Numbered from the stretch's first letter, positions 1 to 9,842 are shown. The stretch: 17,741 bases of DNA from Pseudomonadota bacterium (GCA_023388075.1 JAEWGX010000017.1:1-17741), one strand, 5' to 3'. Notes: generated by a model from the sequence alone, not told the origin. Numbers and translations: made by a program.

Positions 1-715
1 CCTTCGCCGCGATGGTTCCGGGGATACGGGTGCGATGCTCGATCGCGCGCATCAGCGCCATCACGACCAGCGTGATCGCACTGTAGATCACGGTCGCCGC
101 CGTGAACGCCTCGAAGCCCTGGAACGTGTACTCCTCGATCTGGCGAGCCACCGCGGTGAGCTCGATCAGGCCGATGGTGAGCGCGAGGGAGGAGTTCTTG
201 AAGATCGTCAGGAACTCGCTCGTCAACGGCGCGATGATGATCCGGAATCCGACCGGCAGCAGGACGTGACGGTACACCTGTGGCTCGCTGAAGCCCATGG
301 CGCGGGCCGCGTTGCGCTGCCCGGTGCCGACCGCCTCGATGCCGGCGCGCACCTGCTCGCAGACGCGCGACGCGGTGTAGAGGCCGAGCGCGACGACCGC
401 GGTCGTGAACTCCGGCAGGGGCATCTCCCGCTTGACCCACATGCCAGCCTCGTGCGGCAGGATCTCCGGGAAGATGAAGTACCAGAGGAAGAAGTGGACC
501 AGCAGCGGGATGTTCCGGAATATCTCCACATAGACGGTGGCGATCCAGCGCAGCCAGGCCGCGGTGGCCGTGCGCATGATCCCGAGCAGGGATCCGAGCG
601 TGAAGGCGATCACCCAGGCGAGCAGGGACACCTTCAACGTCCATCCGAATCCCTGGACGATCCACATGAGGTACGGATCGCTGACCAGGACCGCCCAGTT
701 CCAGTTGTAGTTCAT
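1..715 (-). CDS. gltJ: Glutamate/aspartate-type ABC transporter permease, 3' end off the window
   Basis: Inner-membrane permease of a polar amino-acid importer (HisMQ/GltJ type). It starts at the ATG at 715 (MNYNWNWAVL, like GltJ of enteric bacteria) and stays open for 238 codons to the window edge. The last visible residues (RIPGTIAAK) line up with the very end of E. coli GltJ (about 246 aa), so probably only a few codons are missing. The permease-ATPase coupling loop is clear at about residues 120-154: EQVRAGIEAVG, then NAARAMGF, then VYRHVLLP (the EAA signature). Several hydrophobic spans are visible, at about 28-48, 62-84, 104-116, 150-185 and 205-222. It lies 108 nt downstream of the binding-protein gene on the same strand. 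The second permease (GltK) and ATPase (GltL) would be expected next, beyond the left edge. A weak Shine-Dalgarno (AGAGAAG) precedes the start. Confidence 0.93.
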   Translation of the reverse strand, partial: MNYNWNWAVLVSDPYLMWIVQGFGWTLKVSLLAWVIAFTLGSLLGIMRTATAAWLRWIATVYVEIFRNIPLLVHFFLWYFIFPEILPHEAGMWVKREMPLPEFTTAVVALGLYTASRVCEQVRAGIEAVGTGQRNAARAMGFSEPQVYRHVLLPVGFRIIIAPLTSEFLTIFKNSSLALTIGLIELTAVARQIEEYTFQGFEAFTAATVIYSAITLVVMALMRAIEHRTRIPGTIAAK

Positions 716-781
716 CGGCCGGCTTCTCTGGCAGGCGCACGCCGGATCCGCTCGGAGATCGAGTCGGATCCGGGAGCGGCC

Positions 782-804
782 ACGTGGCTGAGTCTCAGCC
801 GCGT
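782..804 (-). promoter_or_regulatory. Inverted repeat in the gltI-gltJ gap
   Basis: Positions 782-791 and 795-804 form a stem with a 3-nt loop. Ten pairs form on the plus strand counting one G:T. On the transcribed minus strand one position becomes an A:C mismatch, leaving 6 pairs, a mismatch and 3 pairs. It sits just after the binding-protein stop and before the permease. In such operons a hairpin there often stabilises the upstream message or lowers downstream expression. There is no T-run, so a full terminator is unlikely. The role is inferred from position. Confidence 0.4.
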
Positions 805-823
805 AGCCGTTCGTGGACCGTGG

Positions 824-1711
824 CTATTCCGGGAGCGCCTGGATCTGGAAGGCGGTCTTGAGCGTGTCCGACATCGGCATCTTGATGTCGGTCGGGCCGG
901 GCGAGAACCACTTGTTGTACATCTTCTCCAGCTCGCCGGAGCGCATCAGCTCCGACAGGACCGCGGTGCCGAGCCGCTGGAAGGTGTCGTCGTTGCGGGG
1001 GACCATGATGGCGTAGGGATCGAAGCTCAGGTACCGCCCCACCACCGCGTAGCCGTCCGGCGCCTTCGACTTGGAGATGAGCCCGTAGAGCAGGACGTCG
1101 TCGGACCCGTAGGCGTCGACCCGACCGGTCTCCAGCGCGAGCCATCCCTGGCTGTGATCCTTCACGTGCGTGATCTTGATGTCGAGGCGGTTCTCGGCGA
1201 TGTGGTCCTTGATCGCCTTCTCGTTGGTCGTGCCCGACGCGACGCCGATGATCTTGCCCTTGAGATCCTCGATCTCCTTGACGCCGGAATCCTTGCGGAC
1301 CGCGATCTTGGTGCCGGTGATGAAGGTGGTCTGCAGGTAGGACACCTGCCTCTGCCGGGTGAGGTTGTTGGTGGTCGATCCGCACTCGATGTCGATGGTG
1401 CCATTGGCAAGCAGCGGGATACGGGTCTGCCCCGTCACCGGGACCATCTTGACTCCCAGGTCCGGCTTGCCCAACTGGGCGCGGACGGCGTCCACGATCT
1501 TCATGCAGATGTCGATCGAGTAGCCGATGGGCTTGCCGCTCTGGTCCATGTAGGAGAACGGAATGGAGGTCTCCCGGTGCCCGATGCTGACCATGCCGCG
1601 CTCGGCGATGCGCTTGAGGGTCGGCGAGTCGCCGGCATCGGCGTGCGCCGGCAGGGGGGAAGCCGCGAGGAACATGACTGCCGAGGCGAAAGACAGAAGC
1701 TTGAGTTTCAT
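824..1711 (-). CDS. gltI: Glutamate/aspartate-type ABC transporter periplasmic binding protein
   Basis: Periplasmic solute-binding protein of a polar amino-acid ABC importer, 295 aa. The start is the ATG at 1711, set by a strong AAGGAG about 10 nt upstream. A signal peptide follows: a Lys-containing n-region, a hydrophobic stretch LLSFASAVMFLAA, and a likely cut after AHA (residue 24). The mature part resembles E. coli GltI, with GHRE (44-47), TRIPLL (96-101), ECGSTTNN (109-116), KDH (184-186) and DD (204-205). These match the family's ligand-contacting segments, so an acidic amino acid is the likely ligand. It follows the desulfhydrase-like gene by 100 nt and precedes the permease by 108 nt. 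The frame is open further upstream, but the RBS and signal peptide fix this start. Exact substrate is inferred; a cysteine-related amino acid is an alternative given the neighbour. Confidence 0.93.
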   Translation of the reverse strand: MKLKLLSFASAVMFLAASPLPAHADAGDSPTLKRIAERGMVSIGHRETSIPFSYMDQSGKPIGYSIDICMKIVDAVRAQLGKPDLGVKMVPVTGQTRIPLLANGTIDIECGSTTNNLTRQRQVSYLQTTFITGTKIAVRKDSGVKEIEDLKGKIIGVASGTTNEKAIKDHIAENRLDIKITHVKDHSQGWLALETGRVDAYGSDDVLLYGLISKSKAPDGYAVVGRYLSFDPYAIMVPRNDDTFQRLGTAVLSELMRSGELEKMYNKWFSPGPTDIKMPMSDTLKTAFQIQALPE

Positions 1712-1811
1712 CGGGTTGTCTCCTTGCTGATTGGTCGCTTGCTTGCTGCTTGGTATCTTTGCTTGCCGCCGGGCGGCGTGCCCGCTTCCCTGCCGCCTGA
1801 CGACTGCCGCC

Positions 1812-2837
1812 CTACCCGGTTGCGTCAGCGTGCTTGTGCATCGGGAAGTAGTCACCGGCGTATCCGAACAGGGCCGCCGATCCGCCGGTGTGGAGAAAGA
1901 CGACCTTGTCAGCCTTCCCGAACCGACCCTTGCGCACCAGGTCGATGAGGCCGGCCATGCCCTTCCCCGAGTAGACAGGATCGAGGAGGATCCCTTCCAG
2001 CTCGGCGACCATTCGAATCGCCGCGATGGTGGCCGGCGTCGGAATCCCGTAGCCCTCGCCGATGTAGTCGCAGTTCGCCACCACGTCCTCGCGTCGCACC
2101 GCATCCGGGACACCGATCTTCCCGGCGGTGGCACCGGCCAGCCTGAAGACCGACTGCTCCTGCGCGTCCCTTGGCGCCCTCACCCCGATTCCCAGCACGT
2201 CCATCGGCGAGTTCAGAATGCGCAGCCCGGCCAACAGGCCCGCCTGCGTGCCGGCGCTGCCGGTGGCATGCACCACGCAGCGACAGCTCATTCCCATCTC
2301 GTTCAGCTGGCCGACCAGCTCGAGCGCGCAGTTGGCATAGCCGAGCGCGCCGGTCGCATTCGAGCCGCCGCCCGGGATCACGTAGACCGACCTGTCCTGC
2401 CTGCGCAGGTCGTTCGCGACGATCTCCAGCTCCCCGTTCATGTCACCGCCAGCCGGGCGGTGCTCGATGCTCGCACCATGCAGTCCGTCGAGCAGGACGT
2501 TGCCGTTCTCCAGGTAGTCCCGACTGCCGGAGCCGGTCCTGTTCTCCAGCAGGAGGTGGCAGGCGAGGCCGAATCGGGCAGCGGCGGCCGCCGTCTGGCG
2601 AGCATGGTTCGACTGGGTCGCGCCGTGGGTGATCACGGTATCCGCCTTCAACGCCAGCGCCTCTCCCATGAGGAACTCGAGCTTGCGGGCCTTGTTGCCG
2701 CCGGTGGAGAGCCCCGTGCAATCGTCCCGCTTGATCCATATCCGCGGGCCGCCAAGCGCCTCCGACAGGCGACGCATCGGCTCCAGCGGCGTGGGCAGGT
2801 GGGCAATCCGGACACGAGGGAAGGCGGCGAGATCCAT
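1812..2837 (-). CDS. dcyD: D-cysteine desulfhydrase-like PLP enzyme (ACC deaminase family)
   Basis: Cytosolic pyridoxal-phosphate enzyme of the fold-type II D-cysteine desulfhydrase/ACC deaminase family, 341 aa, the usual length. D-cysteine desulfhydrase makes pyruvate, H2S and ammonia. Visible motifs are STGGNKARK with the predicted PLP lysine K49, GATQSNHAR (72-80), a glycine-rich loop PGGGSNATGALGY (155-167) and HTGGSAALFGY near the end. In true ACC deaminases the two discriminating positions are Glu295 and Leu322 (Pseudomonas numbering). Here YSGKG gives Ser290 and HTGG gives Thr317, the pair typical of D-cysteine desulfhydrases, so ACC deaminase activity is unlikely. The ATG at 2837 is chosen because AGGAAAGG lies 2 nt upstream; an in-frame ATG at 2882 lacks a comparable site. 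It is first in the unit with gltI and gltJ. L-cysteate lyase (CuyA-like) is a remaining alternative. Confidence 0.85.
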   Translation of the reverse strand: MDLAAFPRVRIAHLPTPLEPMRRLSEALGGPRIWIKRDDCTGLSTGGNKARKLEFLMGEALALKADTVITHGATQSNHARQTAAAAARFGLACHLLLENRTGSGSRDYLENGNVLLDGLHGASIEHRPAGGDMNGELEIVANDLRRQDRSVYVIPGGGSNATGALGYANCALELVGQLNEMGMSCRCVVHATGSAGTQAGLLAGLRILNSPMDVLGIGVRAPRDAQEQSVFRLAGATAGKIGVPDAVRREDVVANCDYIGEGYGIPTPATIAAIRMVAELEGILLDPVYSGKGMAGLIDLVRKGRFGKADKVVFLHTGGSAALFGYAGDYFPMHKHADATG

Positions 2838-2839
2838 TT

Positions 2840-2847
2840 CCTTTCCT
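2840..2847 (-). promoter_or_regulatory. Ribosome binding site deciding the dcyD start
   Basis: AGGAAAGG lies 2 nt upstream of the ATG at 2837 on the minus strand. The spacing is short but the match is strong. It favours this start over the in-frame ATG at 2882, which would add 15 residues lacking family similarity. Confidence 0.6.
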
Positions 2848-2924
2848 GACCGCAAAAGGGTCGCAACGAGGGTTCGCAGCATGCGAGCGTTCCCTGGGAT
2901 TCCAATGCAAAGCGGTGGACAGGG

Positions 2925-3180
2925 CTAGTCTCGGGAAAACCCGATGCGCGGATACGGTGCAATCTTCCCGAAGCGGGCGGCGGTCTCTCCGACGAAGCTC
3001 GGCTGGATGTCCGCGCCGGTCAGCTCCTCGCGAGAGCAGCCAGTGGCCCGCGGCGAGCGCTCGGTCGACGTAGCCGAGATGGTTCGCGATCTCGCTCTCG
3101 ATCCGCGGCGCGAGCGGCACGCCGGCCTCGCCCAGGCGGCCGACGGAGAGCTTCAGCACCAGCGGCAGCATCGCCAACAA
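2925..3180 (-). pseudogene. Glutathione S-transferase remnant (C-terminal domain, frameshifted)
   Basis: This fills most of the roughly 430-nt gap between rpoD and the desulfhydrase gene. Read on minus, the first frame (3180 to about 3031) gives AMLPLVLKLSVGRLGEAG and then IESEIANHLGYVDRALAAGH. A one-base shift near 3030 continues it as EELTGADIQPSFVGETAARF, then YPRI, and a TAG stop at 2927-2925. This order (AM.PL.LKL, HL.YVD.AL, LTGADIQ.SF, YPR) is characteristic of the GST C-terminal helical domain in proteobacterial GSTs. The thioredoxin-like N-terminal domain (about 120 residues) and the final 20 or so residues are missing. It begins right at the T-run of the rpoD terminator and has no start or RBS. 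It is therefore a decayed fragment rather than a gene. The frameshift alone could be a sequencing error, but the truncation could not. Confidence 0.75.
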
Positions 3181-3202
3181 AAAACGCGCCCGAAGGCGCG
3201 TT
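3179..3202 (-). terminator. Intrinsic terminator of the rpsU-yqeY-dnaG-rpoD operon
   Basis: On the minus strand AACGCGCC-TTCG-GGCGCGTT forms a perfect 8-bp GC-rich stem closed by a UUCG tetraloop. It ends in a run of six T (comp. of 3184-3179). It lies 66 nt beyond the rpoD stop codon, so it ends the macromolecular-synthesis transcript and separates it from the downstream amino-acid genes. Confidence 0.93.
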
Positions 3203-3267
3203 CGATGCCGGATCAGCCGATGCGGCCGCTGACGCGGTCGCACGGCATCCGCTGGTTCAGCCGACGC

Positions 3268-6186
<2,919 letters not shown>

Positions 6187-6360
6187 CGGGTTGCTCACCT
6201 TGTCGGGAAGACGAACGGATCCTGCGTAGCCGGCGTCCGGATGCAACCGGCGGGAATGGGCGGGGCTATGCCGCGACCTGCGCCCGGGGTCTCGGGGCCC
6301 GAGCGCCTGGATGGAGGGGGCGAGCCTACACCACGTCGATGAACAAAACCTTGTATGTTA

Positions 6361-8151
6361 TCAGGCATTTGCCACCGCGGAGAGGCTTTGCTTCGCGCCC
6401 ATCAGTTCCTTGTATCTGGCGCGCTGAGCTTGCGTTTCAAGCCCTTCACGGGCCAATGAGTCGATTTCGGCCGCAACCTGCGCAAGCTTGAGGCGCCCGA
6501 CGGCGTCGGCATACTCGTGGCGGGCCTGCTCCAGGGTCAGATCGCCGACCAGCACCGGATGACCGCGATCCTCGGCGGCCAGGCGAGCCGCCTCCTCGGG
6601 TGACTCCAGTTTCAGGCCCTCGAGCAGGACGGCGAAGTTGGCGCCGGCGGGCAGCGCGGCGATCCGGTCCCGCCATTCCAGTAACGTTGCCGGAAGGAAT
6701 TCGGGCGACAACGGCTCCCGGGCAAGCGACGGATGGTAGGCGAGCAGCAGCCGGATCCGGGCCTCGAGCCCGGGTGGGGTGGCGGCCCTGCTGCGCAAGG
6801 CCGCGGGCACCGGGGCCGGCCGGTCGCGCCAGGGCTCGCGCCGGGGAGGCGTCGGCGGCGCGACGCGCAGGCCGACGTAGCGCAACAGCTCCTGCGCGCC
6901 CACGCCTGCCCGGCTGGCCGCCTCCAGGGCGATCTGACCGCGCAAGGCGATGTCCGGCATCGCCCGGACCAGCGGCTTCAGCTCCGCCTGCAGCCGCGCC
7001 CGCCCCTCCGGCGTGCCCAGGTCCACGCGTCGGCAAAGCTCGCGCACGAGGAAGACCGAGAGCGGCATCGCCTCCTCCACGGCGGCCTCGAACCGGTCCA
7101 GGCCCTCCGAGCGGATGAAGCTGTCGGGATCGTGGCCTTCCGGCAGGAAAAGGAAATCCAGCCGCCGGGTGTCCGAAAGCAGAGGCAGCGCGTTCTCCAG
7201 CGCGCGCCAGGCCGCGCGGCGACCGGCGGCGTCGCCGTCGAAGGCGAAGACGATGCGCTCGGCCTGCCGCATCAGCTTGCCCAGGTGCGCCGCGGTGGTT
7301 GCCGTGCCCAGCGTGGCCACCGCGTAGTCGACGCCGTGCTGGTGCAGCATGACCACGTCCATGTAGCCCTCGACCACCAGCACCCGGTCGCGGCGACGGA
7401 TGCCTTCACGTGCCTCGAACAGGCCGTACAGCTCACGCCCCTTGGAGAAAAGTGGTCCTTCCGGCGAGTTCAGGTACTTCGGCTCGCCCTGGTCCAGCAC
7501 GCGCCCCCCGAACCCGATCACCTGTCCCCGCGAATTGCGGATGGGGAACATGATGCGGTCGCGGAAGCGGTCGTAGCGCTTGCCGTCCTCGCCCTTGATC
7601 ACCAGCCCGGTCGTCACCACGGCCTCGTCGCCATAGTCGGGAACCGCGGCTTCGAGGCTGCGCCAGCCGGCTGGCGCAAAGCCGAGGCCGAAGCGCGCGG
7701 CAGTCGCACCGGTGAGCTCGCGCGACTTGAGGTAGTCGATCGCGCGCGGCGTCTCGCGCAGACGTTGCCGATAGTAGGCCGCGGCGGCCTCGAGCACCGG
7801 TACCAGTCCGGCCGCTTGCGACGCCTGGCCGGCAGAGCCGCCGCCGTCGCGACGACCGCCCTCCTGGGGGACGGTGAGGCCGAGCCCGGCGGCGAGATCG
7901 TGGATCGCGTCCACGTAGGACAGCCCATGGTGCTCCATCATGAAGCCGATTGCCGAGCCGTGCGCACCGCACCCGAAGCAGTGGTAGAACTGCTTCGTCG
8001 GCGAGACCGTGAAGGAAGGCGACTTCTCGTTGTGAAAGGGGCAGAGGCCCTGAAGGTTCGCCCCCGCCTTCTTCAGCTTCACGGCGCGCCCCACCACGTC
8101 GACGATGTCGACCCGGGACAGCAGGTCCTGGATGAACGACTGGGGGATCAT
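6361..8151 (-). CDS. dnaG: DNA primase DnaG
   Basis: Primase that makes RNA primers for lagging-strand and initiation synthesis with the DnaB helicase; 596 aa, normal length. The N-terminal CHC2 zinc domain has C37, H40, C58 and C61 (CPFHNEKSPSF, then YHCFGCG). The core carries EPKYLNSPE (223-231). The Toprim domain carries EGYMDVV with catalytic E261 and FDGDAAG with D305 and D307 for metal binding. The C-terminal part (about 440-596) is the variable helicase-binding region. A Gly/Ala-rich linker lies at about 97-115. The start at 8151 (MIPQSFI) is the family's standard start although no strong Shine-Dalgarno precedes it, which suggests translation linked to yqeY 36 nt upstream. It is the third gene of the macromolecular-synthesis operon. 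Confidence 0.98.
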   Translation of the reverse strand: MIPQSFIQDLLSRVDIVDVVGRAVKLKKAGANLQGLCPFHNEKSPSFTVSPTKQFYHCFGCGAHGSAIGFMMEHHGLSYVDAIHDLAAGLGLTVPQEGGRRDGGGSAGQASQAAGLVPVLEAAAAYYRQRLRETPRAIDYLKSRELTGATAARFGLGFAPAGWRSLEAAVPDYGDEAVVTTGLVIKGEDGKRYDRFRDRIMFPIRNSRGQVIGFGGRVLDQGEPKYLNSPEGPLFSKGRELYGLFEAREGIRRRDRVLVVEGYMDVVMLHQHGVDYAVATLGTATTAAHLGKLMRQAERIVFAFDGDAAGRRAAWRALENALPLLSDTRRLDFLFLPEGHDPDSFIRSEGLDRFEAAVEEAMPLSVFLVRELCRRVDLGTPEGRARLQAELKPLVRAMPDIALRGQIALEAASRAGVGAQELLRYVGLRVAPPTPPRREPWRDRPAPVPAALRSRAATPPGLEARIRLLLAYHPSLAREPLSPEFLPATLLEWRDRIAALPAGANFAVLLEGLKLESPEEAARLAAEDRGHPVLVGDLTLEQARHEYADAVGRLKLAQVAAEIDSLAREGLETQAQRARYKELMGAKQSLSAVANA

Positions 8152-8187
8152 GTCGCCGCGGGCAACCGCTGCTGGCTGGGCGGACGG

Positions 8188-8640
8188 TCAACCCTTGGCG
8201 GCGAGGCCTTCGCGTACCCGGGCGGATACGGCGGCCATGTCGGCCCGCCCGGCCAGCTTCGACTTGAGCACGCCCATCACCTTGCCCATGTCGGCAGGCC
8301 CGGCGGCCCCCGTGGCCGAGATCGCCTCGGCAATGGCCGCCGCTATCTCGGCGTCGCCCGCCTGCTCCGGACGGTAGGCATCCAGCACCGCGAGCTCGGC
8401 CTGCTCCGTATCCACCAGGTCCTGGCGTCCCGCCCGCTGGAACTGCTCGATGGAATCGCGGCGCTGCTTGATCAGCTTCTCGATGATCGCGAGCACCTGC
8501 GCATCGTCGACGGTGATCCGCTCGTCCACTTCCTTCTGCTTGATGGCGGCGAGCAGCAGGCGCAGCGTCCCCAGGCGACCGGACTCGCGCGCCCGCATGG
8601 CGGCCTTCATGTCGTCGGTGATGCGGTCCTTGAGGCTCAT
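8188..8640 (-). CDS. yqeY: YqeY family protein (GatB/YqeY C-terminal-like domain)
   Basis: Small cytosolic protein, 150 aa, all of it the YqeY domain related to the tail of the GatB amidotransferase subunit. That domain is thought to bind tRNA; the role of the free protein is not established. Typical features are MSLKDRITDDMKAAMRARE at the start, LGTLRLLLAAIKQKEVD, and a C-terminal DMGKVMGVLKSKLAGRAD motif. The ATG at 8640 is preceded by GGAGGAT at 8644-8650, which decides it over an in-frame ATG at 8682. It lies between rpsU and dnaG, an arrangement common in proteobacteria, and is separated from rpsU by a terminator-like hairpin. Confidence 0.93.
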   Translation of the reverse strand: MSLKDRITDDMKAAMRARESGRLGTLRLLLAAIKQKEVDERITVDDAQVLAIIEKLIKQRRDSIEQFQRAGRQDLVDTEQAELAVLDAYRPEQAGDAEIAAAIAEAISATGAAGPADMGKVMGVLKSKLAGRADMAAVSARVREGLAAKG

Positions 8641-8679
8641 GGCATCCTCCGTTGGCGGCATTCGGGTTGCGCCGCCCTG

Positions 8680-8712
8680 CAAACAACAAAGGCCCGCCGG
8701 TGGGGGGCCTTT
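8680..8712 (-). terminator. Terminator-like hairpin between rpsU and yqeY
   Basis: On the minus strand AAAGGCCC (8712-8705) and GGGCCTTT (8695-8688) form an 8-bp stem with a 9-nt loop. A T-rich tail GTTGTTTG follows. E. coli has a leaky terminator in the same place (after rpsU, before dnaG), which lets bS21 be made in excess over primase and sigma. The interrupted T-run fits partial termination. Confidence 0.8.
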
Positions 8713-8758
8713 GCCTGTGATCGCTCCGCGCCGGCGGATCGGGGTGAGTACCGTCCGG

Positions 8759-8971
8759 TCAGTACTTCTTCTTGGGCAGCATCTGGCTGCGCAGACGCTT
8801 GTAGTGGCGCTTCACCGCGGCCGCCTTCTTGCGCTTGCGCTCGGCGGTAGGCTTCTCGTAGTACTCTCGGGCGCGCAACTCGGTCAGGAGCCCGGTTTTC
8901 TCGATCGTGCGCTTGAAACGCCGAAGCGCGACGTCGAAGGGCTCGTTTTCCTTGAGGCGGACCGATGGCAT
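8759..8971 (-). CDS. rpsU: 30S ribosomal protein bS21
   Basis: Small-subunit ribosomal protein involved in initiation on the 30S platform; 70 aa, full length. The whole protein matches the family: a conserved start MPSVRLKENEPFDVALRRFK, then a basic helical tail with ERKRKKAAAVKRHYKR ending in LPKKKY. The ATG at 8971 is preceded by a GGAAGG Shine-Dalgarno. It is the first gene of the macromolecular-synthesis operon, with a sigma-70-like promoter about 60 nt upstream and a terminator-like hairpin after its stop. The residue pattern is that of Burkholderiales bS21, the main clue to the source organism. Confidence 0.98.
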   Translation of the reverse strand: MPSVRLKENEPFDVALRRFKRTIEKTGLLTELRAREYYEKPTAERKRKKAAAVKRHYKRLRSQMLPKKKY

Positions 8972-9027
8972 AGATGGGGACCTTCCGTATAGACCTGCGA
9001 GGGGGTTGACAAGATGACTACGCAGAG

Positions 9028-9044
9028 CCGGTTAGTATAACCGG
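9028..9044. promoter_or_regulatory. Perfect dyad over the rpsU -10 box
   Basis: CCGGTTA-GTA-TAACCGG is a perfect 7-bp inverted repeat with a 3-nt centre. It contains the whole -10 hexamer of the rpsU promoter. A repressor or other dimeric protein could bind here. Because the -10 lies upstream of the start it would not normally be in the rpsU message, so an operator is more likely than an RNA hairpin. Function is inferred. Confidence 0.4.
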
Positions 9045-9062
9045 AGGACGCCCCGAGCGCAA
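9034..9062 (-). promoter_or_regulatory. Candidate sigma-70 promoter of rpsU
   Basis: On minus the -10 is TATACT (9039-9034, five of six). The -35 is TTGCGC (9062-9057, weak), with a 17-nt spacer. Predicted transcription start is near 9027, giving a leader of about 55 nt before the rpsU ATG. Confidence 0.6.
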
Positions 9063-9108
9063 ACCGGCGCTTGACAGGCCGCGCCCGCCCGCATCTCCCC
9101 ACCGCCGC

Positions 9109-9124
9109 CGGGAGGATCCTCCCG
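9109..9124 (-). terminator. Palindrome downstream of pdeM, possible weak terminator
   Basis: CGGGAGGATCCTCCCG is a perfect 16-nt palindrome, able to form a 6-bp stem with a GATC loop. It begins 16 nt after the pdeM stop. No T-run follows on the minus strand, so it could stabilise the 3' end or act with Rho rather than terminate alone. Confidence 0.35.
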
Positions 9125-9140
9125 CAGGCGCCCGGATTGA

Positions 9141-9842
9141 TCATCGGGAGCCCGCCTCCCACGGCACCGCCCAGACCCGACCGTCTCCCACCACGAACAC
9201 CCGCTCGCCCGGCCCCGGCACCAGCTCGGCGGCGCCGGTGAACTCGCCGAACGCCGGCAGGATGGCGCCGGCCGGCCCGAACAGGAAGCATGGCAGCCGC
9301 AGCCGCTCGCCGGCGCGGCCCCGCAGGACGTAGGCGGGATGGAGGTGGCCGGCGAGGCGATAGCCTCCCTCCGGAGCGTCCGCCCGCCGATCCCCGTGGG
9401 TGAGGAGGAACGGGGCGAGCGGGAGCGGATCCGGCACGCTCTCGATGCCCAGGCCGGCCGGAAGCGCGCCGGCCCGGCGATCGTGGTTGCCTTCCACCAC
9501 GGTGCAGCGCAGGCCGGGCTGGCGCGCGCGCCAGGCGACGATCGCCTCGATCAGCGACAGCCGCAGGCCCTCGCGCGCGTGCAGGAAGTCGCCCAGCACC
9601 ACGAGCCGGGAGACGGCGAGCCGATCCGACAGCCCCTCGATCCGCCGCAGATTGGCCGCGGTGGTCCCCGTCGGCACCGGTTGGCCGAGCCGGCGGAAAG
9701 CGGCAGCCTTGCCCAGGTGCACGTCGGCAACCAGCAGCACGCCGGCAGACGGCCACCAGACGGCCCGCTCGGGCAGCAGGTACAGTCGCTCGCCCGCGCA
9801 GTCGATCGCCGCGGCGCCGTCGAGCGGATCCGCTGCCGTCAC
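9141..9842 (-). CDS. pdeM: Ligase-associated metallophosphoesterase PdeM
   Basis: Calcineurin-like phosphoesterase of the 'ligase-associated DNA damage response' family, 233 aa, normal length. All metal-site motifs are present: DVHLG (D40, H42), GDFLH (84-88), GNHD (118-121), THGD (148-151) and GHLH (165-168). The nuclease or phosphodiesterase substrate is not firmly known. Start is GTG at 9842, whose codon overlaps the helicase stop codon (GTGA, 4-nt overlap), indicating translational coupling. The frame stays open far upstream through the helicase gene, which is a high-GC artefact: similarity begins only at this start. It is last in the four-gene unit. Confidence 0.92.
   Translation of the reverse strand: MTAADPLDGAAAIDCAGERLYLLPERAVWWPSAGVLLVADVHLGKAAAFRRLGQPVPTGTTAANLRRIEGLSDRLAVSRLVVLGDFLHAREGLRLSLIEAIVAWRARQPGLRCTVVEGNHDRRAGALPAGLGIESVPDPLPLAPFLLTHGDRRADAPEGGYRLAGHLHPAYVLRGRAGERLRLPCFLFGPAGAILPAFGEFTGAAELVPGPGERVFVVGDGRVWAVPWEAGSR

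Noticed and set aside
824..2134. Longer gltI reading starting inside the desulfhydrase gene
   Set aside because: A signal peptide and strong Shine-Dalgarno at 1711 mark the real start; the earlier residues are out-of-frame desulfhydrase sequence.
1812..2837. Annotation as ACC deaminase (acdS)
   Set aside because: The two diagnostic residues are Ser and Thr instead of Glu and Leu, which points to D-cysteine desulfhydrase-type activity.
6733..8850. 705-codon open frame on plus, opposite dnaG and yqeY
   Set aside because: It crosses two certain minus-strand genes and the terminator between rpsU and yqeY; the sequence is Arg/His/Gly-rich shadow translation.
9005..9040. Plus-strand promoter TTGACA with TAGTAT near rpsU
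   Set aside because: The spacer would be about 21 nt and no plus-strand gene follows; the minus-strand promoter explains the -10-like sequence better.
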